From: Lacrimispora xylanolytica
GTDB lineage: Bacteria > Bacillota > Clostridia > Lachnospirales > Lachnospiraceae
Length of the DNA stretch: 64,000 nucleotides
Direction of reading: 5' to 3'
Assembly: GCF_026723765.1 (NCBI RefSeq)
Contig: NZ_CP113524.1
Span: 3,209,001 to 3,273,000 of the forward strand
A program made the translations under genes and the position numbers. Below the pieces are notes generated by a model that did not search any database, was not told where the DNA came from, and saw only the letters and a program-made list of their open reading frames with translations. Positions 55,266 through 64,000 of the stretch are shown here, piece by piece (the first letter of the stretch is position 1; every line of letters begins with the position of its first letter).

Positions 55266-56216
55266 CTAATTAAGCTGTTTTGCGATCTGATCTGATAGAT
55301 TGTTGATCACATCGTGAACGCTTCCTGTCATTGTACAGCCAGCAGCCTTTTTATGACCGCCTCCGCCAAAGTATACAGCGATTTTACTCACATCAAGATC
55401 AGAAGTGGAACGAAGACTTACCTTATATTCTCTGCAGGCAGTCTCATACATAAAGATGGCACATTCCACACCTTCCGTTATCCTAAGCTGGTCGATGATT
55501 CCATCCATATCACTTCCTGAGACACCGTAAAACTCCATGTCTTTCTTGCTGATTGCGCTGAAGATACATTGGCTGTTATGAAAGGTTATGCTTTCCAGCA
55601 GTGCCCTTCCAAGAATTTGATTCTGAATATATGTTTTTCGGTAAAAGCTGTCATCGATGATTCTGGAAAAATTAATTCCTTTTTCCATCAGCTTTCCGGC
55701 TATTTCCATGGTCTTTCTGGATGTAGAGTCATATTTGAATACTCCGGTATCATGTATGATGCCGGTATAGATACATTCTGCCACTTCCCTGCTGATCTTA
55801 GCTTCATCAAGAAGGCCGTAAAGCACTTCACAGGTTGAGCTGGAATGTCCTTCCACAATATTTTCACCGGCATAGCCGATGTTGGTGATGTGGTGGTCTA
55901 CACAGATGCTTTTTTTTGCCGTATTTAAATACTTCACCGCTTCTCCAAGGCGAAGGGTATCGCTGCAGTCAAGACAAATACACAGGTCATACTCCTTGTC
56001 TTTTGAAAAATCGCTGACAATTCGGTCAAAATGATTTAAATAATTAAATTTATCCGATGGCTTCTCTAAGTATACCACCGTCTCTATCTGAGGATAGTTT
56101 TCTTTTAAGTAATTATATGTTGCCAGACAGGAACCTACACAGTCCCCATCTGGTCTGACATGGCCCATAATGGCCGCATTTTTTACATCTTCAAGGATTG
56201 TATCAAGGTAACTCAA
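55266..56216 (-). CDS. nrnA: DHH-family phosphoesterase, nanoRNase/pAp phosphatase type
   Basis: 316 residues. DHH motifs: IMGHVRPDGDCVGSCLA, CLDCSD, CVDHHITNIG and DTGVFKY; DHHA1 C-terminal motif GGGGHKKAAG. NrnA degrades short oligoribonucleotides and pAp. Start is TTG at 56216, with GGAGG 7 bases upstream. Typical neighbour of rbfA and truB. Confidence 0.93.
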   Translation of the reverse strand: MSYLDTILEDVKNAAIMGHVRPDGDCVGSCLATYNYLKENYPQIETVVYLEKPSDKFNYLNHFDRIVSDFSKDKEYDLCICLDCSDTLRLGEAVKYLNTAKKSICVDHHITNIGYAGENIVEGHSSSTCEVLYGLLDEAKISREVAECIYTGIIHDTGVFKYDSTSRKTMEIAGKLMEKGINFSRIIDDSFYRKTYIQNQILGRALLESITFHNSQCIFSAISKKDMEFYGVSGSDMDGIIDQLRITEGVECAIFMYETACREYKVSLRSTSDLDVSKIAVYFGGGGHKKAAGCTMTGSVHDVINNLSDQIAKQLN

Positions 56217-56228
56217 AGGTGCACCTCC

Positions 56229-56591
56229 TTAATCTTTGATGTCTTTTGTAACCTCTTCAATCAGTCTGGACATGTTAACGCCATACTCAATGGACTGATC
56301 CAGAATGAATTTAATTTCAGGTGTGTTGCGAAGATTGACTCTTCTTGCCAGTTCTCTGCGGATATAGCCTTCTGCGCTCCTTAAACCTTCAATGGTCGCT
56401 TTGCCGGCTTCCTCATCTCCCAGAATACTGATATAAGCCTTACAGAATTTTAAGTCTGGAGTTACCTCAACGGCAATTACAGTTGTCATAGGGTGGATTC
56501 TTGGATCCTTGATTTCCAGACGGATAATCTGGCTTAACTCCCTCTGGACTTCCATATTGATTCTTGTATTCTTTATACTGTTTTTACGCAT
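56229..56591 (-). CDS. rbfA: ribosome-binding factor A
   Basis: 120 residues, KH-like fold. INMEVQRELSQIIRLEIKDP, then FCKAYISILGDEE and RNTPEIKFILDQSIEYGVN. Helps 16S rRNA 5' end maturation in the 30S subunit. ATG at 56591 set by AAAGGAA. Confidence 0.95.
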   Translation of the reverse strand: MRKNSIKNTRINMEVQRELSQIIRLEIKDPRIHPMTTVIAVEVTPDLKFCKAYISILGDEEAGKATIEGLRSAEGYIRRELARRVNLRNTPEIKFILDQSIEYGVNMSRLIEEVTKDIKD

Positions 56592-56679
56592 GTTATTCCT
56601 TTCGCTTTTCATCCACATTTTCAAAAAGACCAGCCCGCAAAAACGGGCTCATCTTTCTAAAATCCAGGTGGAGTGGTTC

Positions 56680-59600
56680 CTAGCGGGGAACCTCCACCAT
56701 GGTATATGCTTCGATCATATCGTCTTCCTGGATATCGTTAAACTTCTCAAATACAAGACCACACTCGTAACCGGTTGCTACTTCTTTTACATCATCTTTA
56801 AATCTCTTTAAGGATGCTAACGGTCCTTCGTAAATCTTTTCTCCAGCTCTTGTAATACGAACGCTGCAGCCTCTTACGAATTTACCATCCATTACATAGG
56901 AACCTGCGATCGTACCTACACCAGATGCCTTAAAGGTCTGGCGGACAATGGCGTGACCAGTAACCTGTTCCTCAAAGATAGGATCAAGCATACCCTTCAT
57001 GGCTGATTCCACATCTGCAATCGCCTGATAGATTACTTTGTAAAGTCTCATATCTACTTTTTCCCGGTCCGCAATGGATTTAGCTGTTACATCAGGTCTA
57101 ACGTTAAAGCCAATGATGATAGCATTTGATGCGGAAGCCAGGGATACGTCGGACTCATTGATGGCACCAACGCCGCCATGAATCACTTTTACCATAACTT
57201 CTTCATTAGACAGCTTCACAAGACTCTGCTTTACCGCCTCTACAGATCCCTGTACGTCAGCCTTTACGATGATTGGCAGTTCTTTTACAGTACCTGCTTT
57301 AATCTGGCTGAATAAATCATCCAATGATAACTTAGCTTTTGTATCTTCCAGTAATTTATTCTTACCTTCTGAAATAAATGTTTCTGCGAAGCTTCTTGCT
57401 TCTTTTTCAGTCTCAGTTCCAACCAGGACTTCTCCAGCATTGGGAACGTCATTCAGACCTAAAATCTCTACTGGAGTCGATGGGCCTGCTTCTTTTACTC
57501 TGCGTCCCTTGTCATCCATCATGGCACGAACTTTTCCGTAACAGGATCCGGCTGCAACGGTATCACCAACACGTAAGGTACCTTTTTGTACCAGTACGGT
57601 AGCTACCGGGCCTTTGCCCTTATCAAGCTCTGCCTCAATAATAAGACCTCTTGCACGGCGGTTTGGATTCGCCTTTAATTCTTTTACTTCGGAAGTAAGA
57701 AGAATCATCTCAAGAAGCTCTTTGATACCTTCCTTTGTATGAGCTGAAACCGGTACAAATACAGTGCTTCCGCCCCAGTCTTCTGAAATCAGCTCATGCT
57801 CAGATAATTCCTGCTTTGCACGATCAATGTTAGCACTTGGCTTATCGATTTTGTTGATGGCAACAATAATCTCTACGCCTGCAGCCTTTGCATGGTTAAT
57901 GGCCTCTACGGTCTGAGGCATAACTCCGTCATCTGCTGCAACAACAAGGATTGCAATATCTGTGGACTGAGCACCTCTCATACGCATGGCTGTAAATGCC
58001 TCATGTCCTGGTGTATCTAAAAATGTGATGTTCTGTCCGTTCACCTCAACCGTATAAGCACCGATATGCTGTGTGATACCGCCTGCCTCTCTGGTGGTTA
58101 CGCTGGTCTGACGGATTGCATCAAGAAGGGAAGTTTTACCGTGGTCAACATGGCCCATAACACAAACAACCGGTGGTCTGGTAACCATATCTTTCTCATC
58201 TTCTTCTTCCTCTTTTAACAGTTCCTCGATTACATCTACTTTCACTTCTTTTTCGCAGAGTACATCGTATTCCATCGCGATCTCTTCTGCCTGTTCAAAG
58301 TCGATTTCTGTATTTAAAGTGACGATTTTACCCTGTAAAAACAGCTTCTTTACAATGGCTGATGGCGTAAGCTTCATGCTTTCTGCCAGCTCTTTAATGG
58401 TCAGTCTCTCTGGGATTATGATGGTCTTAACTTCTTCGACCTTCGCTTCTCTGTGTACTGGTGGCAGGATTGGAGCTTTGCCCTTACCGCCTTTTACTGC
58501 ACCTTTGTTTACGCTATCATCATCTTTGTCTCTTTTATCAAATCTGTCATTCTTATAGTTATTCTTTGTTGCGCGGTTGCTGGTAGGCTTTGCCTGGATT
58601 GGAGTATCAAAGGATCCTGTCTTAGCTCCGCCATCTCTTCCATTTCTTCCGCCTGGACCTTGTGGTCTTCCATCACGATTTCCCTGGTAGCCGCCCTGGC
58701 CCTGTGGTCTTCCATCACGGTTTCCCTGATAGCCGCCGCCCTGTGGTCTTCCATCACGATTTCCCTGATAGCCGCCTTGGCCCTGTGGTCTGTTTCCTTG
58801 GTAACCGCCCTGGCCCTGTGGTCTATTTCCCTGGTAGCCACCCTGGCCCTGTGGTCTGTTTCCCTGGTAGCCGCCCTGGCCTTGTGGTCTTCCATCACGA
58901 TTTCCCTGGTAGCCGCCCTGGCCCTGTGGTCTTCCATCACGATTTCCCTGGTAACCGCCCTGGCCCTGTGGTCTTCCGTCACGATTTCCCTGATAGCCGC
59001 CCTGGCCCTGTGGTCTTCCGTCACGATTTCCCTGGTAACCGCCCTGGCCCTGTGGTCTATTTCCCTGATAGCCGCCCTGGCCCTGTGGTCTATTTCCCTG
59101 GTAGCCGCCCTGACCCTGCGGTCTTCCGTCACGATTTCCCTGGTAGCCACCCTGGCCCTGTGGTCTTCCGTCACGATTTCCCTGATAGCCGCCCTGGCCC
59201 TGTGGTCTTCCGTCACGATTTCCCTGATAACCTCCCTGGCCCTGTGGTCTATTTCCCTGATAACCGCCCTGGCCCTGTGGTCTATTTCCCTGGTAGCCGC
59301 CCTGACCCTGTGGTCTTCCGTCACGGTTTCCCTGGTAACCTGTGCTATGTTCTCTGCTCGTGTCAGATCCTGATGACGCGGACTGCTCACTTACCTGCTG
59401 GTTTCTTGCAGGATATTCTCTCTGAGATCCTGACTGATTCGGTCTCTGATCTCTTCCGCCCTGGCCCTGTGGTCTGCTCTGAGCATTCTGGGGACGAAAT
59501 ACTGCTGCTATTTTCTTCTTCGGTGCATCAGAATCATCACCTTCATGGGCATCAGAATGTCCCTGGGCGTTTGTTCTGCTGTGACCGCCCACTTCCTTTT

Positions 59601-59730
59601 TTACGATTGCTGCCTGTTCTTCTGAAATATTTGAAGAACTTTTTAAATTTATATTATGCTTTTCCAAGATATCCAGTATCTCCTTACTGCTGTCTTTGCC
59701 GAGTTCCTTTGCCAGATCATATACTCTCAT
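56680..59730 (-). CDS. infB: translation initiation factor IF-2 with expanded Gly/Gln/Arg repeats
   Basis: 1016 residues. IF2_N domain at 1-50 ([20 protein letters not shown]), a linker, then residues 131-360 as 18 tandem units of [14 protein letters not shown] or the shorter [11 protein letters not shown], a Lys-rich part, a second IF2_N (about 440-490) and the GTPase: [15 protein letters not shown] (G1), [12 protein letters not shown] (G2), DTPGHEAFT (G3), NKIDKP (G4) and SAHTKEG (G5), followed by normal C-terminal domains. IF2 places initiator tRNA on the ribosome. ATG at 59730 has GGAGG; the start overlaps the ylxQ end by 14 bases. Confidence 0.96.
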   Translation of the reverse strand: MRVYDLAKELGKDSSKEILDILEKHNINLKSSSNISEEQAAIVKKEVGGHSRTNAQGHSDAHEGDDSDAPKKKIAAVFRPQNAQSRPQGQGGRDQRPNQSGSQREYPARNQQVSEQSASSGSDTSREHSTGYQGNRDGRPQGQGGYQGNRPQGQGGYQGNRPQGQGGYQGNRDGRPQGQGGYQGNRDGRPQGQGGYQGNRDGRPQGQGGYQGNRPQGQGGYQGNRPQGQGGYQGNRDGRPQGQGGYQGNRDGRPQGQGGYQGNRDGRPQGQGGYQGNRDGRPQGQGGYQGNRPQGQGGYQGNRPQGQGGYQGNRPQGQGGYQGNRDGRPQGGGYQGNRDGRPQGQGGYQGNRDGRPQGPGGRNGRDGGAKTGSFDTPIQAKPTSNRATKNNYKNDRFDKRDKDDDSVNKGAVKGGKGKAPILPPVHREAKVEEVKTIIIPERLTIKELAESMKLTPSAIVKKLFLQGKIVTLNTEIDFEQAEEIAMEYDVLCEKEVKVDVIEELLKEEEEDEKDMVTRPPVVCVMGHVDHGKTSLLDAIRQTSVTTREAGGITQHIGAYTVEVNGQNITFLDTPGHEAFTAMRMRGAQSTDIAILVVAADDGVMPQTVEAINHAKAAGVEIIVAINKIDKPSANIDRAKQELSEHELISEDWGGSTVFVPVSAHTKEGIKELLEMILLTSEVKELKANPNRRARGLIIEAELDKGKGPVATVLVQKGTLRVGDTVAAGSCYGKVRAMMDDKGRRVKEAGPSTPVEILGLNDVPNAGEVLVGTETEKEARSFAETFISEGKNKLLEDTKAKLSLDDLFSQIKAGTVKELPIIVKADVQGSVEAVKQSLVKLSNEEVMVKVIHGGVGAINESDVSLASASNAIIIGFNVRPDVTAKSIADREKVDMRLYKVIYQAIADVESAMKGMLDPIFEEQVTGHAIVRQTFKASGVGTIAGSYVMDGKFVRGCSVRITRAGEKIYEGPLASLKRFKDDVKEVATGYECGLVFEKFNDIQEDDMIEAYTMVEVPR
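58651..59340 (-). repeat. in-frame tandem repeats within infB
   Basis: 690 bases encoding 18 units: 11 long (13-14 residues) and 7 short (11 residues, lacking DGR). Units are near identical at DNA level, with synonymous changes, pointing to recent expansion by unequal recombination or slippage. Confidence 0.95.
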
Positions 59731-60115
59731 GTTTTCCTCCATTCTGTGCACATTCTACAGCACATGCGGGTAGATGTGAAGGCTCATTCTCACACTCACT
59801 ACCGACCATTGTATTCATTAGTTTCACGACTGCCTTAGCAAATCCACTATCCATAATGACGAGAGACGCCCGCATCTCTTTGCCCATAGCGTGGCCCAGT
59901 TCATCTTTACTTGCAAAGAAGTAGATTGGAACTTTATAGTAAGTACACATGTTGGTAAACATCTTTTTGGTATTATCTGAGGCTTCTTCTGAAACAATTA
60001 CTAATGACGCCTTTCCTGCTTTTACAGATTTTTCTGTCATAAATTCCCCGCTGCCAATCTTACCTGCTTTGGTGGCCAGACCAATTAGATTCAGGATCTT
60101 CTGTCTGTTATCCAA
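59717..60115 (-). CDS. ylxQ: L7Ae/L30e-family ribosomal-type protein (YlxQ)
   Basis: 132 residues. [20 protein letters not shown] and the [19 protein letters not shown] segment mark the L7Ae-like fold that binds kink-turn RNA. Standard neighbour of ylxR and infB. The last 25 residues ([20 protein letters not shown]) are an unusual Cys/His-containing tail. Overlaps ylxR by 8 bases and infB by 14. Confidence 0.9.
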   Translation of the reverse strand: MDNRQKILNLIGLATKAGKIGSGEFMTEKSVKAGKASLVIVSEEASDNTKKMFTNMCTYYKVPIYFFASKDELGHAMGKEMRASLVIMDSGFAKAVVKLMNTMVGSECENEPSHLPACAVECAQNGGKHESI

Positions 60116-60377
60116 TCTGTTCCATCTCCTTTTCCAATGTTTCGTATACTTCCTTTGGTATTGCCATCTTAAAGGAACGCTCCAGCCCCTTATTCTTTAC
60201 CGCCTTATGAAAACATTCCATAGAAGGGCACAGATAAGCGCCGCGGCCGTTTTTACGACCAGTCGCGTCAAGAACGATTTCGTCCTCCGAGGTCTTTAAC
60301 ACACGAATCATCTCTTTTTTACTTTTCATCTCACCACAGCCGATACACTGTCTGAGGGGTATTTTTTTTGTACTCAA
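60108..60377 (-). CDS. ylxR: YlxR family protein (RNA-binding)
   Basis: 89 residues. PLRQCIGCGEMKSKKEMIRV and GRKNGRGAYLCPSMECFHKA are the DUF448 signatures. RNA-binding or regulatory protein of the nusA-infB operon. Start is TTG at 60377; no ATG lies in frame upstream and the ribosome site (GGGAAG) is modest. Confidence 0.92.
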   Translation of the reverse strand: MSTKKIPLRQCIGCGEMKSKKEMIRVLKTSEDEIVLDATGRKNGRGAYLCPSMECFHKAVKNKGLERSFKMAIPKEVYETLEKEMEQIG

Positions 60378-60400
60378 GTTTCCATCACTTCCCGTTTTCT

Positions 60401-61579
60401 TTATTCCTGAATATTGCCGTCCTGATACTCTTCCTGGTAGTCTGATGCTTCTATATCGCCGCCTTCCTTATATTCACTTGCAAATTCTTCGAAGGATGTA
60501 TTTCCATCCTGGTATTCAAGACCAAGTTCTTCAAAAAGCCCAAGTTCTCTTGCCTGTGTCTCACTCTTGATATCGATCTTGTATCCAGTCAGCCTGGCTG
60601 CAAGTCTTGCATTCTGCCCTTCCTTACCAATGGCAAGGGATAACTGATAATCAGGAACGATTACCTGGGCTTCCTTTGATTCTTCATCTGCTACGACACA
60701 GATGACCTTTGCAGGACTTAATGCATTCTCGATCAGATATGCAGGATTGTCATCCCAATTGATGATATCGATCTTTTCGCCTCTTAATTCATTAACGATG
60801 GAATTAACTCTGGCACCATTTAAACCAACGCAGGCACCTACCGGATCAACGTTTACTTCGTTGGATTTTACTGCGATCTTGGTTCTGGAGCCAGCTTCTC
60901 TTGCAATGGCTTTGATCTCTACCGTACCGTCTTTTACTTCTGCAACTTCAGATTCAAAGAGACGCTTTACAAGGTCAGGATGAGTTCTGGAAACAGAAAT
61001 TCTTGGTCCTTTTGGAGTATCCTTAACTTCCAGCACAAGAACCTTGATACGCTCGGTCGCTTTAAATACTTCGCTTTTTACCATCTCGGTTTCATTTAAA
61101 ATGGCGTCTACTTTACCAAGATTAATGCTCACATTTCTTCCAAGATATCTCTGTACAATTCCTGTAACCACTTCTCTTTCCTGGCAGAACCAGTCGTTAT
61201 ACAGTGACTTTCTTCCTTCCTCACGGATCTTCTGCAAAATAACGTTCTTGGCATTCTGTGTGGCAATTCTTCCGAACTTCTTTGAGTCGATCTGACAATG
61301 GATCACATCTCCAAGTTCGTACTTGGGATTTGTCATCTTTGCATCTGCAAGACTGATCTGAAGCAGAGGATCTTCAACTGTTTCAACCACTTCTTTTTCT
61401 GCAAATACATTAAAATCGCAGGTATCACGGTTGATGCTGACTTTAACATTATCTGCTTTGCCAAAATGGTTTTTGCACGCTGTAAGGAGAGAATTTTCAA
61501 TCGCTTCCAGAAGAGTTTCCTTGCTTATGTTATTCTCCTTTTCCAGAATATTCAGTGCTTCTAACAGTTCCTTATTCAT
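60401..61579 (-). CDS. nusA: transcription termination/antitermination protein NusA
   Basis: 392 residues. N-terminal RNA polymerase-binding domain ([20 protein letters not shown]), S1 domain (about 135-200), KH domains with [20 protein letters not shown] and [20 protein letters not shown]. Acidic C-terminal tail. No extra C-terminal repeats, as in Firmicutes. AGGAGG before ATG at 61579. Confidence 0.97.
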   Translation of the reverse strand: MNKELLEALNILEKENNISKETLLEAIENSLLTACKNHFGKADNVKVSINRDTCDFNVFAEKEVVETVEDPLLQISLADAKMTNPKYELGDVIHCQIDSKKFGRIATQNAKNVILQKIREEGRKSLYNDWFCQEREVVTGIVQRYLGRNVSINLGKVDAILNETEMVKSEVFKATERIKVLVLEVKDTPKGPRISVSRTHPDLVKRLFESEVAEVKDGTVEIKAIAREAGSRTKIAVKSNEVNVDPVGACVGLNGARVNSIVNELRGEKIDIINWDDNPAYLIENALSPAKVICVVADEESKEAQVIVPDYQLSLAIGKEGQNARLAARLTGYKIDIKSETQARELGLFEELGLEYQDGNTSFEEFASEYKEGGDIEASDYQEEYQDGNIQE

Positions 61580-61608
61580 TTTTTTATCCTCCTAATATTT
61601 CTTACTGT

Positions 61609-62076
61609 TTAGAAATCAAATGCCAGCCGGATCAGTGCGATTTCCGGACGGTTAATCACAAGCTCGGTTCCATCTTCTATGGTTATGGTCACAGTTTCCT
61701 TATTATAAGACTGTAATGTTCCATTAAAATCTTTCTGTTTGTTCAATGCCTTATATAAACGGATATCTACTTCTTTTCCAATGCTTCGTTCAAAGTCTTT
61801 ATCCTTCTTTAGAGGCCTTCCAAGTCCCGGGGAGCTGACCTCTAAAATATAACTGTCTTCAATGAAATCCTTTTCATCCAGCCATTCTCCCAGCCTCCGG
61901 CTGATGATCTCACAGTCATCTACTGTGATTCCGCCTTCTTTATCTATATAAGCACGTAAGTACCAGTTTCCTGCTTCTTTTATATATTCCACATCGACCA
62001 GTTCAAAATTGTTTTCTGTCATAAGGGGCATCAAAAAGCTTTCTGTCTTTGCTTCATATTGTTCCCTTTTTGCCAT
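61609..62076 (-). CDS. rimP: ribosome maturation factor RimP
   Basis: 155 residues. FELVDVEYIKEAGNWYLRAY, GGITVDDCEIISRRLGEWLD and YILEVSSPGLGRPLKKDKDF are family-typical. Needed for 30S assembly. ATG at 62076 set by GGGAGG. First gene of the operon; leader hairpin at 62104-62129. Confidence 0.95.
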   Translation of the reverse strand: MAKREQYEAKTESFLMPLMTENNFELVDVEYIKEAGNWYLRAYIDKEGGITVDDCEIISRRLGEWLDEKDFIEDSYILEVSSPGLGRPLKKDKDFERSIGKEVDIRLYKALNKQKDFNGTLQSYNKETVTITIEDGTELVINRPEIALIRLAFDF

Positions 62077-62103
62077 ATTCCTCCCACCTTTCCAAACAAA
62101 TGG

Positions 62104-62129
62104 AAAGAGTGGACTTGCGCCCACTCTTT
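62104..62129 (-). other. rimP leader hairpin
   Basis: Perfect arms AAAGAGTGG (62104-62112) and CCACTCTTT (62121-62129), between promoter and rimP start. No run of U follows on the minus strand, so it is not a usual terminator; it may mark an autoregulatory leader. Confidence 0.6.
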
Positions 62130-62158
62130 ATCCGTCAAACATTCATGTTATCCATAGT

Positions 62159-62187
62159 AGTATAGCACCGATTCCCAGGTAATGCAA
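62159..62187 (-). promoter_or_regulatory. promoter of the rimP-nusA-infB operon
   Basis: Minus strand TTGCAT (62187-62182), 17 bases, TATACT (62164-62159). Confidence 0.7.
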
Positions 62188-62341
62188 GGGCTTTTTCTCT
62201 TTTTTCCCGTTATTCCCGTAATCCTCCACGATTCATTCCACTTCGACAAATAGAAAGGAAATTGTAGACATATCTTCACACTCCTTTTTATTGTACATAT
62301 TATAACACTATATCAGATTAATATATCGAAAAGGAGGACCC

Positions 62342-63109
62342 ATGAAGCCTAAACTGGAAGTTCGCGGGGTCAGTTACTCCTATCATTCCCTTGAGGGTGA
62401 GACGCTGGCCCTTTCTGATATATCTTTTACGGCAGAAAACGGGGAATTCCTTGCAATCGTCGGACCCTCCGGCTGCGGGAAATCTACCCTCTTATCTCTT
62501 CTCAGCGGATTGCTGACTCCTGATACGGGAGAAATTCTTATAGACGGTGTTTCCCAGTCTGAATCATTCTCAAACATCGGCTATATGCTGCAAAGGGATC
62601 ACCTTTTTGAATGGCGGACGATTATGGGAAATGCGGAGCTTGGCCTTGAAATACAGAAAAAGCTTGACAGCAGTTCCAAAGAAAAGCTGCATCAAATGCT
62701 CTTAACCTATGGTCTTGGAAATTTTGAGCAGGCAAAACCATCTGAATTATCCGGAGGCATGAGACAGCGTGCCGCACTGGTCCGCACTCTGGCTCTGGAG
62801 CCTGACCTTCTTTTGTTAGACGAACCGTTTTCCGCACTCGACTATCAGACCAGACTCTCTGTCTGCGATGACATCAGTTCTATTATAAAAAGCACCCAAA
62901 AAACAGCAATATTAATCACCCATGATCTTTCCGAAGCAATCAGTGTTGCGGACAGGGTCATCGTACTGACAAGCAGACCGGGACGGATGAAAGCCATTGT
63001 ACCGGTTTCTTTTGGAGATGATTATATACGGCCGCTCATGAGGCGAAACATGCCGGAATTTTCTGTCTTCTTTAATCAGGTATGGAAGGAGCTGCAGAAC
63101 CATGATTGA
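62342..63109 (+). CDS. ABC transporter ATPase, SsuB/TauB/ThiZ type
   Basis: 255 residues. Walker A GPSGCGKSTLLSLLSG, Q-loop MLQRDHLFEWRT, signature LSGGMRQRAALVRTLA, Walker B LLLDEPFSALD and ITHDLSEAI. The family imports sulfonates, taurine, nitrate or thiamin precursors. ATG at 62342 with AGGAGG. Overlaps the permease gene by 8 bases. Confidence 0.92.
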   Translation: MKPKLEVRGVSYSYHSLEGETLALSDISFTAENGEFLAIVGPSGCGKSTLLSLLSGLLTPDTGEILIDGVSQSESFSNIGYMLQRDHLFEWRTIMGNAELGLEIQKKLDSSSKEKLHQMLLTYGLGNFEQAKPSELSGGMRQRAALVRTLALEPDLLLLDEPFSALDYQTRLSVCDDISSIIKSTQKTAILITHDLSEAISVADRVIVLTSRPGRMKAIVPVSFGDDYIRPLMRRNMPEFSVFFNQVWKELQNHD

Positions 63110-63899
63110 GACTCATCCATCCTTAGCCCAGCAGGAATTTATTGAAAAGGAAAAACAGCACCGGCGTAATGTAAGGATCTTACGTCTGATGCTTCTGGTT
63201 CTCCTTTTATCGATCTGGGAGCTTAGCGCAAGACTGGGAATTATTAATGACTTTATCTTCAGCTCCCCTACCCGTGTGACCATGACCTTTATTGACATGG
63301 TAAAGGATCATTCCATTTTTGTTCATACCGGAGTGACGGTAATGGAAACCCTCATAAGCTTTGTTCTGGTTGTCGGCTTCGGACTCCTTATTTCCATACT
63401 TCTCTGGTCCAGCCGTAGCATATCTGAGGTACTGGAACCTTATCTCGTTATGCTTAACAGCCTACCTAAATCCGCCCTTGCCCCCATCTTAATTGTATGG
63501 TTAGGCAATAACATTAAGACCATCATTGTTGCATCTATTTCAGTTGCTGTCTTTGGTTGTATCATGACTCTCCACACGGGTTTCTCCCAAACAGACCCGG
63601 ATAAAATCAAGTTGATTTATTCTCTTGGAGGGACAAAGAAGGATGTGTTATTAAAGGTATTGCTTCCAAGCTCGATCCCTTTGATTATCAGCAATATGAA
63701 GGTCAACATCGGACTTTGTCTGGTTGGTGTTATTATTGGAGAATTCCTGGCAGCTAATAAGGGGCTGGGATATCTGATTATCTATGGCAGCCAGGTGTTT
63801 AAGATGGATTTGGTTGTTATGAGCATTGTGATTCTCTGTATTGTGTCTGCGATTTTGTATCAGGGGATTTCTATTTTGGAGAAGAAGATTAAGTTTTAA
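63102..63899 (+). CDS. ABC transporter permease, SsuC/ThiX type
   Basis: 265 residues, about six membrane segments. Contains the EAA-type loop PDKIKLIYSLGGTKKDVLLKVLLPSSIPLII (in part) and LNSLPKSALAPILIVWLG. It forms the channel for the ATPase upstream. A substrate-binding gene would be expected just beyond the right edge of the window. Confidence 0.92.
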   Translation: MIETHPSLAQQEFIEKEKQHRRNVRILRLMLLVLLLSIWELSARLGIINDFIFSSPTRVTMTFIDMVKDHSIFVHTGVTVMETLISFVLVVGFGLLISILLWSSRSISEVLEPYLVMLNSLPKSALAPILIVWLGNNIKTIIVASISVAVFGCIMTLHTGFSQTDPDKIKLIYSLGGTKKDVLLKVLLPSSIPLIISNMKVNIGLCLVGVIIGEFLAANKGLGYLIIYGSQVFKMDLVVMSIVILCIVSAILYQGISILEKKIKF

Positions 63900-63914
63900 C
63901 TGTTTCATTCGTTT

Positions 63915-63957
63915 AAGGAGCTTTAAAGCATTCATTAATCATGCTGCAAAGCTCCTT
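63915..63957 (+). other. hairpin after the permease gene
   Basis: Arms AAGGAGCTTT (63915-63924) and AAAGCTCCTT (63948-63957), with AGCAT/ATGCT inside. No good T-run on either strand, so it is an attenuator or processing site rather than a clear terminator. Confidence 0.55.
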
Positions 63958-64000
63958 AAACTTTCTCCTATCCTGCAACTGTGATTTTAAAAAGCTCTAA

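Noticed and set aside
58651-59340. CRISPR-like regular repeats
   Set aside because: Units follow each other directly with no unique spacers, and they translate in frame as part of IF2.
58453-59924. Long open frames on both strands over the infB repeat region
   Set aside because: They arise because the infB tandem repeat has no stop in other frames. Their translations are monotonous repeats without ribosome sites.

Overview
The window looks like a chromosomal segment of an anaerobic, moderately low-GC Firmicute of the Lachnospiraceae, most like the Lacrimispora / Clostridium cluster XIVa group. This is inferred from the gene set, AGGAGG ribosome sites, GTG and TTG starts, sigma-A promoters and many intrinsic terminators. 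No rRNA or tRNA gene and no CRISPR array was seen.

Layout. (1) 1-7.3 kb: the first bases of a leftward gene, then a leftward L-ascorbate (ula) cluster with PTS IIA/IIB/IIC, lactonase, two epimerases, a DeoR regulator and an unrecognised beta-propeller-like protein. Four copies of an AACGAACATA-type site flank its two promoters. No ulaD decarboxylase gene is present. (2) 7.6-12.3 kb: a lone AT-rich DUF4238 gene, then a heavy-metal module (P1B ATPase, separate metal-binding domain protein, ArsR/SmtB regulator, AraC regulator). (3) 12.3-17.3 kb: an L,D-transpeptidase, a MarR regulator with an acyl-CoA thioester hydrolase-like enzyme under a 36-bp perfect palindrome, and SelO. (4) 17.3-21.4 kb: a decayed mobile/defence island with a 42-codon gene, a membrane protein, a cold-shock gene relic, AbiH, an excisionase-like gene and the C-terminal piece of a tyrosine integrase.

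(5) 21.4-27.5 kb: guaA, uvrA (with an SOS box on its promoter) and a GNAT acetyltransferase. (6) 27.6-33.1 kb: jetABC, a Wadjet/MksBEF-type condensin operon without the JetD nuclease gene, with a terminator-like hairpin between promoter and jetA. (7) 33.1-42.7 kb: a chemoreceptor, ftsH and a BMP-type nucleoside ABC transporter. (8) 43-49.8 kb, rightward: pyrG and a complete branched-chain amino acid transporter livJHMGF. (9) 50-53.4 kb: a secreted M6 metalloprotease preceded by a perfect Shine-Dalgarno and a start-stop codon pair, and an NlpC/P60 hydrolase. (10) 53.4-62.2 kb, leftward: the classic rimP-nusA-ylxR-ylxQ-infB-rbfA-nrnA-truB-ribF operon. Its IF2 carries 18 tandem Gly/Gln/Arg-rich repeats. 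(11) 62.3-63.9 kb: the ATPase and permease of an SsuBC/ThiXY-type ABC importer.

The most unusual items are the JetD-less jetABC operon with its leader hairpin, the repeat-expanded IF2, the start-stop/perfect-SD leader of the protease, and the decayed island with AbiH. All family assignments come from reading motifs. No database search was run.
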